64,000 bases of DNA from Bradyrhizobium tropiciagri (GCF_018130505.1 NZ_JAFCKH010000001.1:682001-746000), one strand, 5' to 3'. Numbered from the stretch's first letter, positions 35,435 through 45,448 are shown. Translations and numbers: made by a program. Notes: a model not told the origin generated them from the letters alone.

Positions 35435-36079
35435 TCAATTCGGACAGGGCTGTCCGGCCGCGCCCCACAGCGCCATGTCCTTGACGTGATCCTCGAAGGT
35501 GCCGGGCGGCGTGCTGCGGCCGGCGCCGGGGGCCCATCCGCGCGGAATGAAGCCGCCCAGCGATGCATCGTGCCGCAGATGCTCGAGCAGGGCGACGGCA
35601 TCGCGGCCGCCATTGCGCTTGGGATCCTTCAGCTGCGCGCAGATCTCGGCGCCGCTCTTGCCGAACCAGATGAACTCGACCGGGGCAAGCTGCCAGTCGA
35701 TGCCGGCGCGCAGCGGCGCCGGCGCCGGATCGTTTGGCAGCGTGGAGGTCATGTGGCAGGTCGAGCAAGCGATGGTCTCGGCGCCGATCCGGCTCTCGCC
35801 GCCATGGATGTTCATGCCGTGCACGCGCGGCTTGGTTTCGCCGGCCGGCGTCCACATCGGGATCGCCCGGGCATCGACATGGCAGTTGGCGCAGCGCGGA
35901 TGCGTCACCACGGCTTCGATCCGCTTCCAGGCCTCCAGCCCATCGGCGCGGCTGACGCTGCCCGCCGGCAGCGCATCTTTCGCGGCCTCTTTGGCGGCGT
36001 CGTCCTTGGCGACCACGATCCCGGTGAGGGTCACAAGCGACGCCGCGGCGAACGCGATCGCGATCAGTGCTCGGTTCAT
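35435..36079 (-). CDS. exported dihaem cytochrome c of the molybdoenzyme operon
   Basis: 214 residues. A signal peptide (to about VVAKD, residue 25) and two haem c motifs, CANCH near residue 63 and CSTCH near residue 106, place it in the periplasm. It follows the molybdopterin subunit gene by ten bases. It is probably the electron acceptor of that enzyme and may feed the respiratory chain. The downstream gene is ccoN, but a separate FixK-controlled promoter lies between them. Confidence 0.82.
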   Translation of the reverse strand: MNRALIAIAFAAASLVTLTGIVVAKDDAAKEAAKDALPAGSVSRADGLEAWKRIEAVVTHPRCANCHVDARAIPMWTPAGETKPRVHGMNIHGGESRIGAETIACSTCHMTSTLPNDPAPAPLRAGIDWQLAPVEFIWFGKSGAEICAQLKDPKRNGGRDAVALLEHLRHDASLGGFIPRGWAPGAGRSTPPGTFEDHVKDMALWGAAGQPCPN

Positions 36080-36089
36080 GGCTTGCCCC

Positions 36090-38345
36090 TCAGACGAAAT
36101 CGATGAATTTGTTGAAGGGCATTTCGCGGATCCGCTTGCCGGTCGCCGCGAAGATCGCGTTGGCCAGCGCAGGCGCCGCCGGAGGAACCGGCGGCTCGCC
36201 GACGCCTCTCACCTTCGGATCATTCTCCAGCCCGCGCACCTCGATGACCGGGCATTGGTAGATCCGCATCGCCTCGTGGTGGTTGTAGTTGGTCTGCTGC
36301 GCGCCGCCCTTGGCGTAGGTGATCTCGCAATTGATGGCGTGGCCGAGCCCCCAGATGACCCCGCCCTGCACCTGGTTCTCGAAATTGACGGGATCGACCA
36401 CCTTGCCGACATCGACCGCGACCCAGACCTTGTCGATCCTGATGCCGCGGTCGGTCGCGGTCACCTCGACGACTTCGGCGGTCGGGGTCCCGAACGCCTC
36501 GACGAACGCGACGCCGCGCCCCTTGCCGTTGCCGAGCGGTCCCTTCCAGTCCGACATCTCCGCGAGGGTTTCGAGCAATTTGCGGTAGGTCGGGACCGCG
36601 CACATCTCGATGCGCCCCTTCATGGGATCGACACCCGCCGCATGCAGCAGTTCGTCGATGAAGCTTTCGGTGAAGAAGCCGGCGGTCGAGGCGCCGACCG
36701 AGCGCCAGGTGGTGCAGGGCGACAGCCCCTGCGCCTCATAGGTCGTGGCCCGGAAATTCGGGATGTCGTAGTAGACATTCCAGAGGCCTGAGGCCAGTTG
36801 CGCGTCGGGATCCTTCGAGGGAATGCCCGAGCGCTCGAGCAGCCCCTTCAGCGGCGCTGTCGATGCCAGTTGGAGGTCGGCCGCAACGATCTTGCCTTTG
36901 TCGACGCTGCCCCGGTGCCGGGCGACCGAAATCTGCCGCGGAATGTCCTGGATGAAATCTTCCTCGCGCGAGAACACCAGCTTGATCGGCGTCCCGCGCA
37001 TCTGGTTGGCGATTTCGGCCAGCACACGCACGTTCTCGTATTCGAGACGGTGGCCGAAACTTCCACCGGTCCATTGATTGTGGAAGGTGACCTGCTCCGG
37101 CTTGAGTCCGATCGCCGCCGCCGCGGTCGACTGCACGAACTGCGGGCTCTGATGGCCGACCCAGATTTCCATCCCGGCGTCGGTGACGATGCCGATGCCG
37201 TTGAGCGGCTCCAGCGGCGCATGCGCCAGGTAGGGCGCGCGATACTCCGCCTCCACCAGCGTGCCGCTCTTCAGGCCGGTCTCGACATCGCCGATCTTGC
37301 GCCACTCCTTGCCCAAGAACTCCGGCTTGAACGAGGCTTCCAGAACCTTCCAGTGGTCGGCCTGCTCCGCGGGATAGGCCGAGGGCGCCCATTCGCATTC
37401 AACGGCCGCGACTGCCTGCATCGCGTACCAGCTGTTGGTCGCGACCACCGCGACGCCATTCTTGATTTCGAGGACCTTCTTGACCCCCGGCATCGACTGC
37501 GCCTTGCGCGCGTCATACGACTTCAGCGGCTGGCCCTTGCCCGGGTTCAGCTTGACGGACGCATACAGCATGCCGTCCATTTTCATATCGATGCCGAACT
37601 TCAGCTCGCCCATCACCTTCGGCCGGATGTCGAGGCGCGTCATCGGCTTGCCGATCATTCGCCATGTCGACGGATCGCGCGGCTTCACATCGAGCACCGG
37701 CGCGATCTTCGCGGCGTCCGCCGCGAGCGCGACGTAGGCGATCTTGCTGCCGTCGGGCAGGATCACATGGCCGGATTTGGTACGAAGCTCCGCCACCGCA
37801 ACGCCGGAGCGTTTGGCGGCCGCGGCCTTCAGCGTCTCGCGTGCGACCGCGCCGGCGACGCGCAGCTTCTCATAGGTGTCCGGGATCGTGCTCGATCCGC
37901 CGGTCATCTGCAGGCCGGACTTTCTGAGATTCTCGAGCACGGCGGCGCGTGCGGCCTCGGCCGCCGGGCTCTGGTCCGCGGCCAGGAACGGCGCGAACTC
38001 ATCGGCGAATCCGGTATTGAAGTAGGCGGGGCTGGGCCCCGCGAACCGGACCTCGAACTGGCCGGGATCAAGATCCATCTCCTCGGCAATCAGGATTGGC
38101 TGCACCGAGCCAACGCCCTGACCGATGTCGGCGTGCTGCGCGATCAGCGTGATCTTGTCCGGGCTGATCTCGACCCAGGGATTGAAGCTCGCGGAGTTCG
38201 GCCCAAGGCCCGCGCTCAGCGGGTTGGCGCCAGCGCTTGCAGCTGCCTCCTTGGCATCGCTGTAGGAGCCGAAGGCGATGCCGCCGGCAAAGGCAGCAGA
38301 GCCGATGACGAAAGCGCGACGGGACAGTCTCTGCATCTCGCCCAT
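36090..38345 (-). CDS. Tat-exported molybdopterin subunit of an isoquinoline 1-oxidoreductase-like enzyme
   Basis: 751 residues. The N-terminus LSRRAFVIGSAAFAGGIAFG is a twin-arginine signal, so the protein is exported folded. The body matches xanthine-oxidase-family molybdopterin-binding subunits of the IorB type: NQWTGGSFGHRLEYE near residue 425, GLSPCTTWRSVGASTAGFFTESF near 540, and GVGEPPVPPAAPALANAI near 725. The C-terminal Glu in VGEPP is the likely catalytic base. The substrate may be an aldehyde or N-heterocycle. It starts one base after the 2Fe-2S gene stop. Confidence 0.87.
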   Translation of the reverse strand: MGEMQRLSRRAFVIGSAAFAGGIAFGSYSDAKEAAASAGANPLSAGLGPNSASFNPWVEISPDKITLIAQHADIGQGVGSVQPILIAEEMDLDPGQFEVRFAGPSPAYFNTGFADEFAPFLAADQSPAAEAARAAVLENLRKSGLQMTGGSSTIPDTYEKLRVAGAVARETLKAAAAKRSGVAVAELRTKSGHVILPDGSKIAYVALAADAAKIAPVLDVKPRDPSTWRMIGKPMTRLDIRPKVMGELKFGIDMKMDGMLYASVKLNPGKGQPLKSYDARKAQSMPGVKKVLEIKNGVAVVATNSWYAMQAVAAVECEWAPSAYPAEQADHWKVLEASFKPEFLGKEWRKIGDVETGLKSGTLVEAEYRAPYLAHAPLEPLNGIGIVTDAGMEIWVGHQSPQFVQSTAAAAIGLKPEQVTFHNQWTGGSFGHRLEYENVRVLAEIANQMRGTPIKLVFSREEDFIQDIPRQISVARHRGSVDKGKIVAADLQLASTAPLKGLLERSGIPSKDPDAQLASGLWNVYYDIPNFRATTYEAQGLSPCTTWRSVGASTAGFFTESFIDELLHAAGVDPMKGRIEMCAVPTYRKLLETLAEMSDWKGPLGNGKGRGVAFVEAFGTPTAEVVEVTATDRGIRIDKVWVAVDVGKVVDPVNFENQVQGGVIWGLGHAINCEITYAKGGAQQTNYNHHEAMRIYQCPVIEVRGLENDPKVRGVGEPPVPPAAPALANAIFAATGKRIREMPFNKFIDFV

Positions 38346-38346
38346 G

Positions 38347-38808
38347 TCACTTCTCCGCCATCTTGCCGGCAGCCGCATGGATCGCGGCGCGAATGCGCGG
38401 ATAGGTGCCGCACCGGCAAAGATTGCCGGACATCACCTCGTTGATCTGTTCGTCCGTCGGCTGGGGGATCAACTCGAGCAGCGAGATCGCCTGCATGATC
38501 TGGCCGGTCTGGCAATAGCCGCACTGCGGGACCTGATGCTCGATCCAGGCCTGCAGCACCGGGTGCTGGTCTTTCTTCTCCAGCCCTTCGAGCGTGACGA
38601 CCGACTTGCTTGCGATATCGCCGATCCGCGCCTGACAGGACCGCACGGCCATGCCGTCGATCTGCACGGTGCAGGCGCCGCATTGCGCGATGCCGCAGCC
38701 GTATTTTGCGCTCGTGATCCCGAGTTCGTCGCGCAAAACCCAAAGCAAAGGCATTTCGGGAACGACGTCAACCTGACGCTTGATCCCATTGACCGTGAGC
38801 TCGATCAT
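38347..38808 (-). CDS. 2Fe-2S subunit of an isoquinoline 1-oxidoreductase-like enzyme
   Basis: 153 residues. It has two iron-sulfur sets. The plant-ferredoxin type is CGIAQCGAC plus a later Cys in VRSCQ, near residues 41-61; the helical type is CGYCQTGQ near residue 102 and [11 protein letters not shown] near residue 134. It carries electrons from the molybdenum centre. It has no signal peptide, so it is presumably carried out with the Tat-exported partner. ATG 38808 has GGAG upstream. First gene of the three-gene operon. Confidence 0.9.
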   Translation of the reverse strand: MIELTVNGIKRQVDVVPEMPLLWVLRDELGITSAKYGCGIAQCGACTVQIDGMAVRSCQARIGDIASKSVVTLEGLEKKDQHPVLQAWIEHQVPQCGYCQTGQIMQAISLLELIPQPTDEQINEVMSGNLCRCGTYPRIRAAIHAAAGKMAEK

Positions 38809-39080
38809 GTTGCTTCGCTCCGTTGCGAATATTGTCGTCGTCACGTCCAGAGTAGTCGTGTCCCGGCAGCGTAACCGAGCCTTGTTGCACTGCCAAGCAC
38901 TGCGATTAGGCAGTTCTGCGCAAAACGTCGCGCGGCCGCATCCGATGCTGCGGAACCGTGCGCGGAATGAGCACCTACCACTGGTTGCCTGCAATCGATA
39001 TGACATGATCGAGATCGTCCGGTTCAGCGGGACCGCGCCGGCTGATGCGTGCCGGCTGTGAACCCGATGCAGCGGCCGAC

Positions 39081-40778
39081 CTACGTCAGGATTTGCGGTC
39101 TTTGCAGGCGGAGGTTTTGCTTCAGCGGCGGCTTCTCGAGCCACGCCAGCAATTCGTTGTACGGGGCCGGCCTGTGCACGGCATAGCCCTGGGCATAGTC
39201 ACAGCCCCATTCCCGCAACAATGCCAGCGCCGCTTCATCTTCAACGCCCTCGGCGACACTGTCGAGGTTCAGCGACCTCGCCAACTCGAGAACGGCGCGT
39301 ACGATCTTCTGATCGCTCTCATCGATGGCGAGATCACGTACAAAGGCCTGATCGATCTTCAGCGCGCAGACCGGCAGCCTCTTCAAATAGGCCAGCGACG
39401 AATGGCCGGTGCCGAAGTCGTCGATCGATACCCGATAGCCGAGATCGCGCAGCCGCCGCATCAGGACCACGCAGTAATCGAAGTCATCCATCACGGCGCT
39501 TTCCGTGATTTCCAGTTCGACCTGATGCGGGTCGATGCCATGCAGCGTTACCGTCTCATGAAGGGTCTCGAGCAGTGAGCGTTCGTGCAGATTGTGAACG
39601 GAAAGGTTGATGGCCACGCCGAACGAATGTCCACGGGCGCGCCATGCAGCCAGATCCGCCAGCGCCGCGCCGATGACCCATTTGGTCACATCATCGATCA
39701 GCGGGGTTTCCTCCGCCTGCGGAATGAACGCGCCGGGCGGAATGAAGCCGCGTTGTGGGTGACGCCATCGCAACAACGCTTCGGTGCCGGCGATTTTGTC
39801 GGTTGCCAGATGAAGCTTCGCCTGGTGCCACACTGCGAACTCCTTGTTGGCGAGTGCGGCCGATATCATGCCGAGCAGCTCGAGGTTCTCGCGGCTGCTG
39901 ACGTCGGCGGCGGTGTCGTAGAGGACGAACGGAAGGTTTCGCGTGGCCGCCGCGTGCATGGCGATCTTGGCCCTTTGCAGCAGCTCATCGAACGTTCGGC
40001 CGTGCGCGGGAAAGGCGGCCGCGCCGAATGCGAAGTCGACGTAAACCGGTACCTCATCGACTCGATAGGGCAAGCGAATGCGCGTCGCGATCTCTCCGCG
40101 CAGCTTGCGTGTTGCGGCGATGCCGTCGAAGCCCGCGACGAGACGATCGCGTTGGAGAAGACCGATCGGGAGGTCTGCCGGAACGATCGCTCGTGCCCGC
40201 GCGTAGACTTGCTCAAGCAGTTTCTCGGCGAAGCGGGCACCAAACGTGTTCTGGATGTCGAGCATGTTCTTGATCTGCGCCACTACGAGCAGACGCTCGA
40301 CCGCCGCCCGGTCGCGCTCGATCGCCTGCCGTTGCAGGCGCGCGAAACCGACTTGATTGAGGAGGCCGGTCCCCGCGTCGTGTTCGGTGAGCCAGTCAAG
40401 CCGGTTCAACTGCCGGCGCAGGGTGCTGGCGCCAATACCCACAATCCCGCCGACGAGGCAGAAGAAGGCTGCGCGGAGCAGCCAGTTGGCCAGTTGCTGA
40501 GCTTCGCCGTGCGCGACGTCCAAAGGCATGAAGGGGCCGAGCAGGAGCCCGGAAGCGGCGCCGGCGACGAGGCCGCCGATGACTCCGAATACCAACCCAG
40601 CAAGGATGATGGGCAGATATAGAATTTGCAGGGTGGCGAATTGCGCTCCGCCGTCGGTATAGACAAGCCACGTGCCGCCCAAGGCGCCGAACGAAACCGC
40701 AGCGAGAACCAGCACCCGCGTGGCCGGGGATGGTGAGCAGAATGCTTCTCGAACCGGATCGAGGAGTCTCGAATACAT
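39081..40778 (-). CDS. membrane-anchored EAL-domain cyclic-di-GMP phosphodiesterase with degenerate GGDEF domain
   Basis: 565 residues. Three or four hydrophobic helices (residues 20-120) are followed by a GGDEF-like domain near 130-300 that lacks the GGDEF motif. An EAL domain near 310-550 has key residues intact: [42 protein letters not shown] and YAQGY. It probably cleaves cyclic-di-GMP, affecting motility or biofilm. ATG 40778 is chosen because GGAG precedes it; the frame extends 27 bases further to a TTG. Confidence 0.85.
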   Translation of the reverse strand: MYSRLLDPVREAFCSPSPATRVLVLAAVSFGALGGTWLVYTDGGAQFATLQILYLPIILAGLVFGVIGGLVAGAASGLLLGPFMPLDVAHGEAQQLANWLLRAAFFCLVGGIVGIGASTLRRQLNRLDWLTEHDAGTGLLNQVGFARLQRQAIERDRAAVERLLVVAQIKNMLDIQNTFGARFAEKLLEQVYARARAIVPADLPIGLLQRDRLVAGFDGIAATRKLRGEIATRIRLPYRVDEVPVYVDFAFGAAAFPAHGRTFDELLQRAKIAMHAAATRNLPFVLYDTAADVSSRENLELLGMISAALANKEFAVWHQAKLHLATDKIAGTEALLRWRHPQRGFIPPGAFIPQAEETPLIDDVTKWVIGAALADLAAWRARGHSFGVAINLSVHNLHERSLLETLHETVTLHGIDPHQVELEITESAVMDDFDYCVVLMRRLRDLGYRVSIDDFGTGHSSLAYLKRLPVCALKIDQAFVRDLAIDESDQKIVRAVLELARSLNLDSVAEGVEDEAALALLREWGCDYAQGYAVHRPAPYNELLAWLEKPPLKQNLRLQRPQILT

Positions 40779-41534
40779 CTGCGCTCCGATGCTATTCCAA
40801 CTCAAGGCGACAGTTACGCCGTCCGAGTTTGCGCAATGTTACGACGGATGGTTACCGCCCTCCGCAGGAGATTCCTCAAATTGAAACGGAAGAGACTGCG
40901 GTCCCCACCCACCGCCGTCATCGCCCGGCTCGACCGGGCGATCCAGTACGCCGCGGCTTCTCGGTTCAAGCACTGCTGTCTCTGGAATACTGGATCACCC
41001 GGTCAAGCCGGGTGATGACGCCGGTGTATGGCGGTTATCACGCAACATGGGGCAGGCGCGTTCGCCACCACAACACCAGCGAGCATTCGCGTCTCGCGAG
41101 AATCCGAGGCTGCGGTCCCAACCACCGCCGTCATCGCCCGGCTCGACCGGGCGATCCAGTACGCCGCGGCCTATCGACTCAAGCACTGCTGTCTCTGGAA
41201 TACTGGATCACCCGGTCGAGTCGGGTGATGACGCCGCGCTGTTTGGCGGGCGCGTCGCCACCGCAACGCCAGCGAGCATTCGCGTCTCGCGAATTCGTCA
41301 TTTCCGCAACCGTCATTGACCTCGCGGCCGTGAGCGGGCACAGCGTGTGGCGATGTCATCGAACGGTCGCAACGGCCGATGTTGATATCGCCGTCGCAGC
41401 CCGTTGTGCATCGCAACAATGGGCAAATTAGACCCTGCTAAAGGGGCAATGGCATTCGCGGTCGCTTCTCTGTAAAGGTGCGGCCGGATGTCTCGGGGCA
41501 CGATAGTTCGGCTCCGCAATACGCGGGAGGAAAC
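40779..41534. other. intergenic region dominated by a tandem repeat
   Basis: 756 bases separate the divergent EAL and TRAP genes. The middle is a tandem repeat (separate entry). The flanks hold the EAL promoter area near 40780-40890 and the dctP upstream region near 41300-41534. No reading frame looks like a gene. Confidence 0.6.
40897..41300. repeat. tandem duplication of a palindromic element, family D
   Basis: Two copies start with TGCGGTCCC at 40897 and 41111, a period of 214 bases; the second ends near 41300. Each has an inverted repeat, CGTCATCGCCCGGCTCGACC against GGTCAAGCCGGGTGATGACG (GGTCGAGTCGGGTGATGACG in copy 2), enclosing AAGCACTGCTGTCTCTGGAA. The copies differ by scattered substitutions and small gaps, so the duplication is not recent. 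Confidence 0.88.
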
Positions 41535-42542
41535 ATGCGTAAGTTGATGATTTTGGCTGCGGCTTCGATCGCAGCGCTGACTTTTGTGGCACCGGCCTCG
41601 GCGCAATCGCCGATCGTCATCAAGTTCAGCCACGTGGTAGCCGCGGACACGCCCAAGGGCAAGGCGGCCGACAAGTTCAAGGAACTCGCCGAGAAGTACA
41701 CCGCCGGCAAGGTCAAGGTCGAGGTCTACCCGAACTCGACGCTCTACAAGGACAAGGAAGAGCTCGAGGCCCTGCAGCTCGGCGCGGTGCAGATGCTGGC
41801 GCCGTCGAACGCGAAGTTCGGCCCGATCGGCATCAAGGAATTCGAAGTCTTCGATCTGCCCTATATCCTTCCGGACCTGGCGTCGCTCCGCAAGGTGACC
41901 GACGGCCCGGTCGGCGCGAAGCTGCTCAAGCTGCTCGATTCCAAGGGCATGACCGGTCTCGCCTACTGGGACAACGGCTTCAAGCAGATGACCGCCAACA
42001 AGAAGCTGGTGGCACCCTCGGACTACAAGGGCCTGAAATTCCGCATCCAGTCGTCGAAGGTGCTCGAGGCCCAGTTCCGCGCGCTCGGCTCGATCCCGCA
42101 GGTGATGGCGTTCTCGGATGTCTACCAGGCGCTGCAGACCGGCGTCGTGGACGGGCAGGAGAATACCTGGTCGAACATCTACACCCAGAAGATGCATGAG
42201 GTGCAGAAGTACGCCACCGTCACCAATCACGGCTACATCGGCTACATCGTGATCGTGAACAAGAAGTTCTGGGACGGCCTGCCGGCCGATATCCGCGAGC
42301 AGCTCTCCAAGGCGATGAAGGAAGCCACCGAGTACGGCAATAGCCAGTCCGCCAAGGAGAACGACGAGGCGCTCGAGCAGATCAAGAAGAGCGGCAAGAC
42401 CGAGATCATCACGCTGACCCACGACCAGGACGAGGCGATGCGCAAGGCCATGCTGCCGATCTACAAGGACGTCGCCTCGCGCGTCGGCCAGCCCCTGATC
42501 GACGAATTCCTGAAGGAAACGGGCCGCAGCCCGGTGAACTGA
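41535..42542 (+). CDS. dctP: TRAP transporter substrate-binding protein DctP-type
   Basis: 335 residues. A signal peptide (to APASAQ, residue 24) precedes the DctP fold: IVIKFSHVVAADTPKGKAADKF, GLKFRIQSSKVLEAQFRALGS near residue 170, and TGVVDGQENTWSNIY near residue 208. The Arg in KFRIQ is the conserved carboxylate-binding residue, so an organic acid is the likely ligand. GGGAGG precedes ATG 41535. It is followed by a palindromic element before dctQ. Confidence 0.93.
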   Translation: MRKLMILAAASIAALTFVAPASAQSPIVIKFSHVVAADTPKGKAADKFKELAEKYTAGKVKVEVYPNSTLYKDKEELEALQLGAVQMLAPSNAKFGPIGIKEFEVFDLPYILPDLASLRKVTDGPVGAKLLKLLDSKGMTGLAYWDNGFKQMTANKKLVAPSDYKGLKFRIQSSKVLEAQFRALGSIPQVMAFSDVYQALQTGVVDGQENTWSNIYTQKMHEVQKYATVTNHGYIGYIVIVNKKFWDGLPADIREQLSKAMKEATEYGNSQSAKENDEALEQIKKSGKTEIITLTHDQDEAMRKAMLPIYKDVASRVGQPLIDEFLKETGRSPVN

Positions 42543-42560
42543 GGTCGACGATAGAAGAGC

Positions 42561-42710
42561 TCCTCTCCCCGTGCTTACGGGGAGAGGGTTGGGGTGAGGG
42601 GCTTTCTCAGCGTAATCGATGACAGATGTGCGCGCGGAAGCTCCCCCTCACCCGAAATTCAAGCGTAGCTTGAATTTCAACCTCTCCCCGCAAGCGGGGC
42701 GAGGTGAAGC
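42561..42710. repeat. palindromic repeat between dctP and dctQ, family E
   Basis: The element contains a local hairpin CCTCTCCCCGTGCTTACGGG plus GAGAGG, a GGTTGGGGTGAGGGG / CCCCTCACCC pair, an inner hairpin GAAATTCAAGCGTAGCTTGA, and a closing CCTCTCCCCGCAAGCGGGGC. It fills half of the 301-base gap; the rest is a short leader before dctQ with GGGGAGA as ribosome binding site. No gene is seen. Confidence 0.85.
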
Positions 42711-42843
42711 GAACATCTTCACCACGTGCGAGCACAAGCCGCGCGGCTGATTGGGACTGCAAACGAGGGACGCCGCGGCCGCGCCAGGTCGCGGGCAGGG
42801 GGCGTGGCCGCATCGCCGTGTCCGGCCACCATTGGGGAGATCA

Positions 42844-43416
42844 ATGCTGCTGAAGATTCTCGACCGGCTGGAGGAAATCATCATCGCGAGCCTGATGGGC
42901 GCCGCGACGCTGCTGACCTTCATCACCGTGGTGCACCGCTTCCTGGTGGACGTGCCGATCCTGTATCCGTACCTGTTCGGCATCAACCTCGCCTGGTCGC
43001 AGGAACTCTGCATCTACATGTTCATCTGGATGGCGAAGTTCGGCGCCGCCTATGGCGTGCGCGCCGGCGTCCACGTCGGCGTCGACGTCCTGATCAACCG
43101 CCTCAACGATCGCTGGCGCAAGGGCGTGATCCTGTTCGGCCTGCTCGGCGGCGCCCTGTTCACCGGGATCGTCGGCACCATGGGCGCCAAGTTCGTCTAT
43201 GAGCTGATGCAAACCACGCAGGTGTCGCCCGATATGGAGATCCCGAGCTGGATCGTCTACGCCTGCATCCCGCTCGGCTCGTATCTGATGTGCTTCCGTT
43301 TCCTGCAGGTGTGCTGGAATTACTGGTTCAGCAACGAGCTGCCGCACCATGACGCCGCCCATGTCGATGGCGTCGAGACCAGCAAGACCGCGCCCGTCGC
43401 GCTTGGAGAAGCGTGA
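42844..43416 (+). CDS. dctQ: TRAP transporter small permease DctQ-type
   Basis: 190 residues with four hydrophobic helices, the standard DctQ layout: LMGAATLLTFITVVHRFL, WSQELCIYMFIWMAKFGAAY, VILFGLLGGALFTGIVG and IVYACIPLGSYLMCFRFL. WSQEL is a family signature. The C-terminal 30 residues are polar. Its stop overlaps the dctM ATG by one base. Confidence 0.92.
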   Translation: MLLKILDRLEEIIIASLMGAATLLTFITVVHRFLVDVPILYPYLFGINLAWSQELCIYMFIWMAKFGAAYGVRAGVHVGVDVLINRLNDRWRKGVILFGLLGGALFTGIVGTMGAKFVYELMQTTQVSPDMEIPSWIVYACIPLGSYLMCFRFLQVCWNYWFSNELPHHDAAHVDGVETSKTAPVALGEA

Positions 43417-44699
43417 TGAACGCCACCATCATCTTCGTACTGCTGTTCGCCCTGATGCTGACGGGCATGCCGATCTCGATTTCGCTCGGCCTGACGGTGC
43501 TGACCTTCCTGTTCACGATGACGCAGGTGCCGATCGAGAGCGTCGGCCTGAAATTGTTCTCGGGCCTCGACAATTTCGGCATCATGGCGATTCCGTTCTT
43601 CATCCTGGCCGGCACCTTCCTGACCCGCGGCGGTGTCGCAAGGCGGATGATCGCGTTCACGACCTCGCTGGTCGGCCATCTGCCCGGCGGCCTCGGACTC
43701 GCCGGCGTCGCGGCCTGCGCGATGTTCGCGGCGATCTCCGGCTCCAGCGTCGCCACCGTGGTTGCGATCGGCTCGATCATGATGCCGGCGATGGTCGATC
43801 ACGGCTATCCGAAGCGGTTCGGCGTCGGCGTGATCTCGACCTCCGGCGCGCTCGGCATCCTGGTGCCACCCTCGATCATCCTGGTGCTGTACGGCGTCTC
43901 CACCAACACCTCGATCGGCGCGCTGTTCATGGCCGGCATCGTGCCGGGCGTCGTGCTGGCGCTGATGCTGGCCGCGGTGACCTTCTTCGTCGCCAAGCGC
44001 AATGGCTATCCGAGGATGCCGAAGGCGACCATCGGCGAGCAGTTCAACGCGTTCCGCGAGAGCATCTGGGGCCTGTTGCTGATCGGCATCGTGCTCGGCG
44101 GCATCTATGGCGGCGTGTTCACGCCGACCGAAGCGGCCGCGGTCGCCGCGACCTACGCCTTCTTCATCACCGTGTTCGTCTACAAGGAGCTGAAGCTCTC
44201 CGAGGTGCCGAAGGTGCTGCTGCAGGCGGCGAGCATGAGCTCGATGCTGCTCTACATCATCACCAACGCGGTGCTGTTCTCGTTCCTGATGACGCATGAG
44301 CAGATCCCGCAGGCGATGGCGGCCTGGATCATCGACAAGAACTTCTCGATCTGGATGTTCCTGCTGGTGGTCAACGTCATCCTGCTGCTCGCCGGCAACG
44401 TGATGGACCCGTCGTCGATCCTCCTGATCATGGCGCCGATCCTGTATCCGCTGGCGACCAAGCTCGGCGTCAATCCGGTGCATCTCGGCATCCTGATGAT
44501 CGTCAACACCGAGGTCGGGCTGTGCCATCCGCCGGTCGGTCTCAACCTCTACATCGCGAGTAGTATCGCCAAGATGGGCATCAGCGAGATCACCATCGCG
44601 GTGTTGCCGTGGCTGTGTGCGATGCTGGTATTCCTCGGCCTGATCACCTACGTGCCGGAAATCTCGCTGTGGCTGCCGCGAATGTTGGGAATGATTTAG
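43416..44699 (+). CDS. dctM: TRAP transporter large permease DctM-type
   Basis: 427 residues with about twelve hydrophobic helices. Family features include FSGLDNFGIMAIPFFILAG near residue 48, AISGSSVATVVAIGSIM near residue 108, and the C-terminal GLCHPPVGLNLYIASSI near residue 370. It moves the solute by sodium-driven symport using the DctP protein. It begins at the dctQ stop. Confidence 0.95.
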   Translation: MNATIIFVLLFALMLTGMPISISLGLTVLTFLFTMTQVPIESVGLKLFSGLDNFGIMAIPFFILAGTFLTRGGVARRMIAFTTSLVGHLPGGLGLAGVAACAMFAAISGSSVATVVAIGSIMMPAMVDHGYPKRFGVGVISTSGALGILVPPSIILVLYGVSTNTSIGALFMAGIVPGVVLALMLAAVTFFVAKRNGYPRMPKATIGEQFNAFRESIWGLLLIGIVLGGIYGGVFTPTEAAAVAATYAFFITVFVYKELKLSEVPKVLLQAASMSSMLLYIITNAVLFSFLMTHEQIPQAMAAWIIDKNFSIWMFLLVVNVILLLAGNVMDPSSILLIMAPILYPLATKLGVNPVHLGILMIVNTEVGLCHPPVGLNLYIASSIAKMGISEITIAVLPWLCAMLVFLGLITYVPEISLWLPRMLGMI

Positions 44700-44821
44700 G
44701 GGACGTTTCCGGGTGTTAACCGGGAATTACATCTTGGTAAGGGAGCTCTGTCTGTCCAATCGGTAAGTTGCAGGCAGGGGCGGGGCGCATCATCTTCGAG
44801 CAACCTTCAAAGGAGGTTCGT

Positions 44822-45415
44822 ATGAAGAAAGTTCTGCTCGCCGGCATCGCGGCGCTCACGCTCGCCGGCTCGACCGTGGTCTATGCCCAGCATCGGCCCT
44901 GGTTCCACGGCCAGATGCGGATGAGCCCCGAGGACCGCGCCGCCTTCCTCGACGCGCGGATCGCCGCGGTCCATGCCGGGCTGAAGCTGACGGCGGACCA
45001 GGAGAAGCTGTGGCCCGCGGTCGAGGCCGCGGTGCGCGACTTCGCCAAGCAGCGGATGGATCGCGCCAACGCGCGGATGGCCGCCGAGAAGAACGACGGC
45101 GACAACAAGGCCGAGAAGCCGGCCGATCCGGTCACCCGCCTGCGCGAGCGGGCCGACAGCATGGCTGCGACCGCGGCCTCGCTGAAGAAGATCGCCGATG
45201 CCGCCGACCCGCTCTACAAGACGCTCGACGACAACCAGAAGCGGCGGCTCTCGATGCTGACCCATCTGGAAAGCCGCGGCTTCGGCGCCGAGGGCTGGCG
45301 CCGCCACCGCTTCGAGCGCGGATTCGACCGCTGGGAGCGCGGCGGCCGCGGCCCCGATCGCGATCGCTACGACCATGACCGCGGCGGCGATCAGGAGCGC
45401 TCCGGCCGGCTCTGA
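44822..45415 (+). CDS. Spy/CpxP-like LTXXQ-motif periplasmic protein, second copy
   Basis: 197 residues. The signal peptide ends near VVYAQ (residue 23). The LTxxQ motifs are in LKLTADQEKLWPAVEAAV near residue 58 and KTLDDNQKRRLSML near residue 138. The tail is rich in Arg, Asp and Gly (RWERGGRGPDRDRYDHDRGG), unlike the paralogue at 27521. AAAGGAGG lies six bases before the ATG. A hairpin terminator follows. Role in envelope stress is inferred from family. Confidence 0.85.
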   Translation: MKKVLLAGIAALTLAGSTVVYAQHRPWFHGQMRMSPEDRAAFLDARIAAVHAGLKLTADQEKLWPAVEAAVRDFAKQRMDRANARMAAEKNDGDNKAEKPADPVTRLRERADSMAATAASLKKIADAADPLYKTLDDNQKRRLSMLTHLESRGFGAEGWRRHRFERGFDRWERGGRGPDRDRYDHDRGGDQERSGRL

Positions 45416-45448
45416 GCACCGGCTGCAGTGCCTTTGCCAAGTGACTGA

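Noticed and set aside
33820-35484. 554-codon frame antisense to ccoN
   Set aside because: CcoN is certain on the minus strand; the antisense frame is an artefact of GC skew by codon position.
40897-41300. CRISPR-like array
   Set aside because: Only two long diverged copies; no short regular repeats with unique spacers and no cas genes.
44700-44740. Terminator after dctM
   Set aside because: The TTTCCGGGTGTTAACCGGGA stretch only pairs imperfectly and has no T tract.
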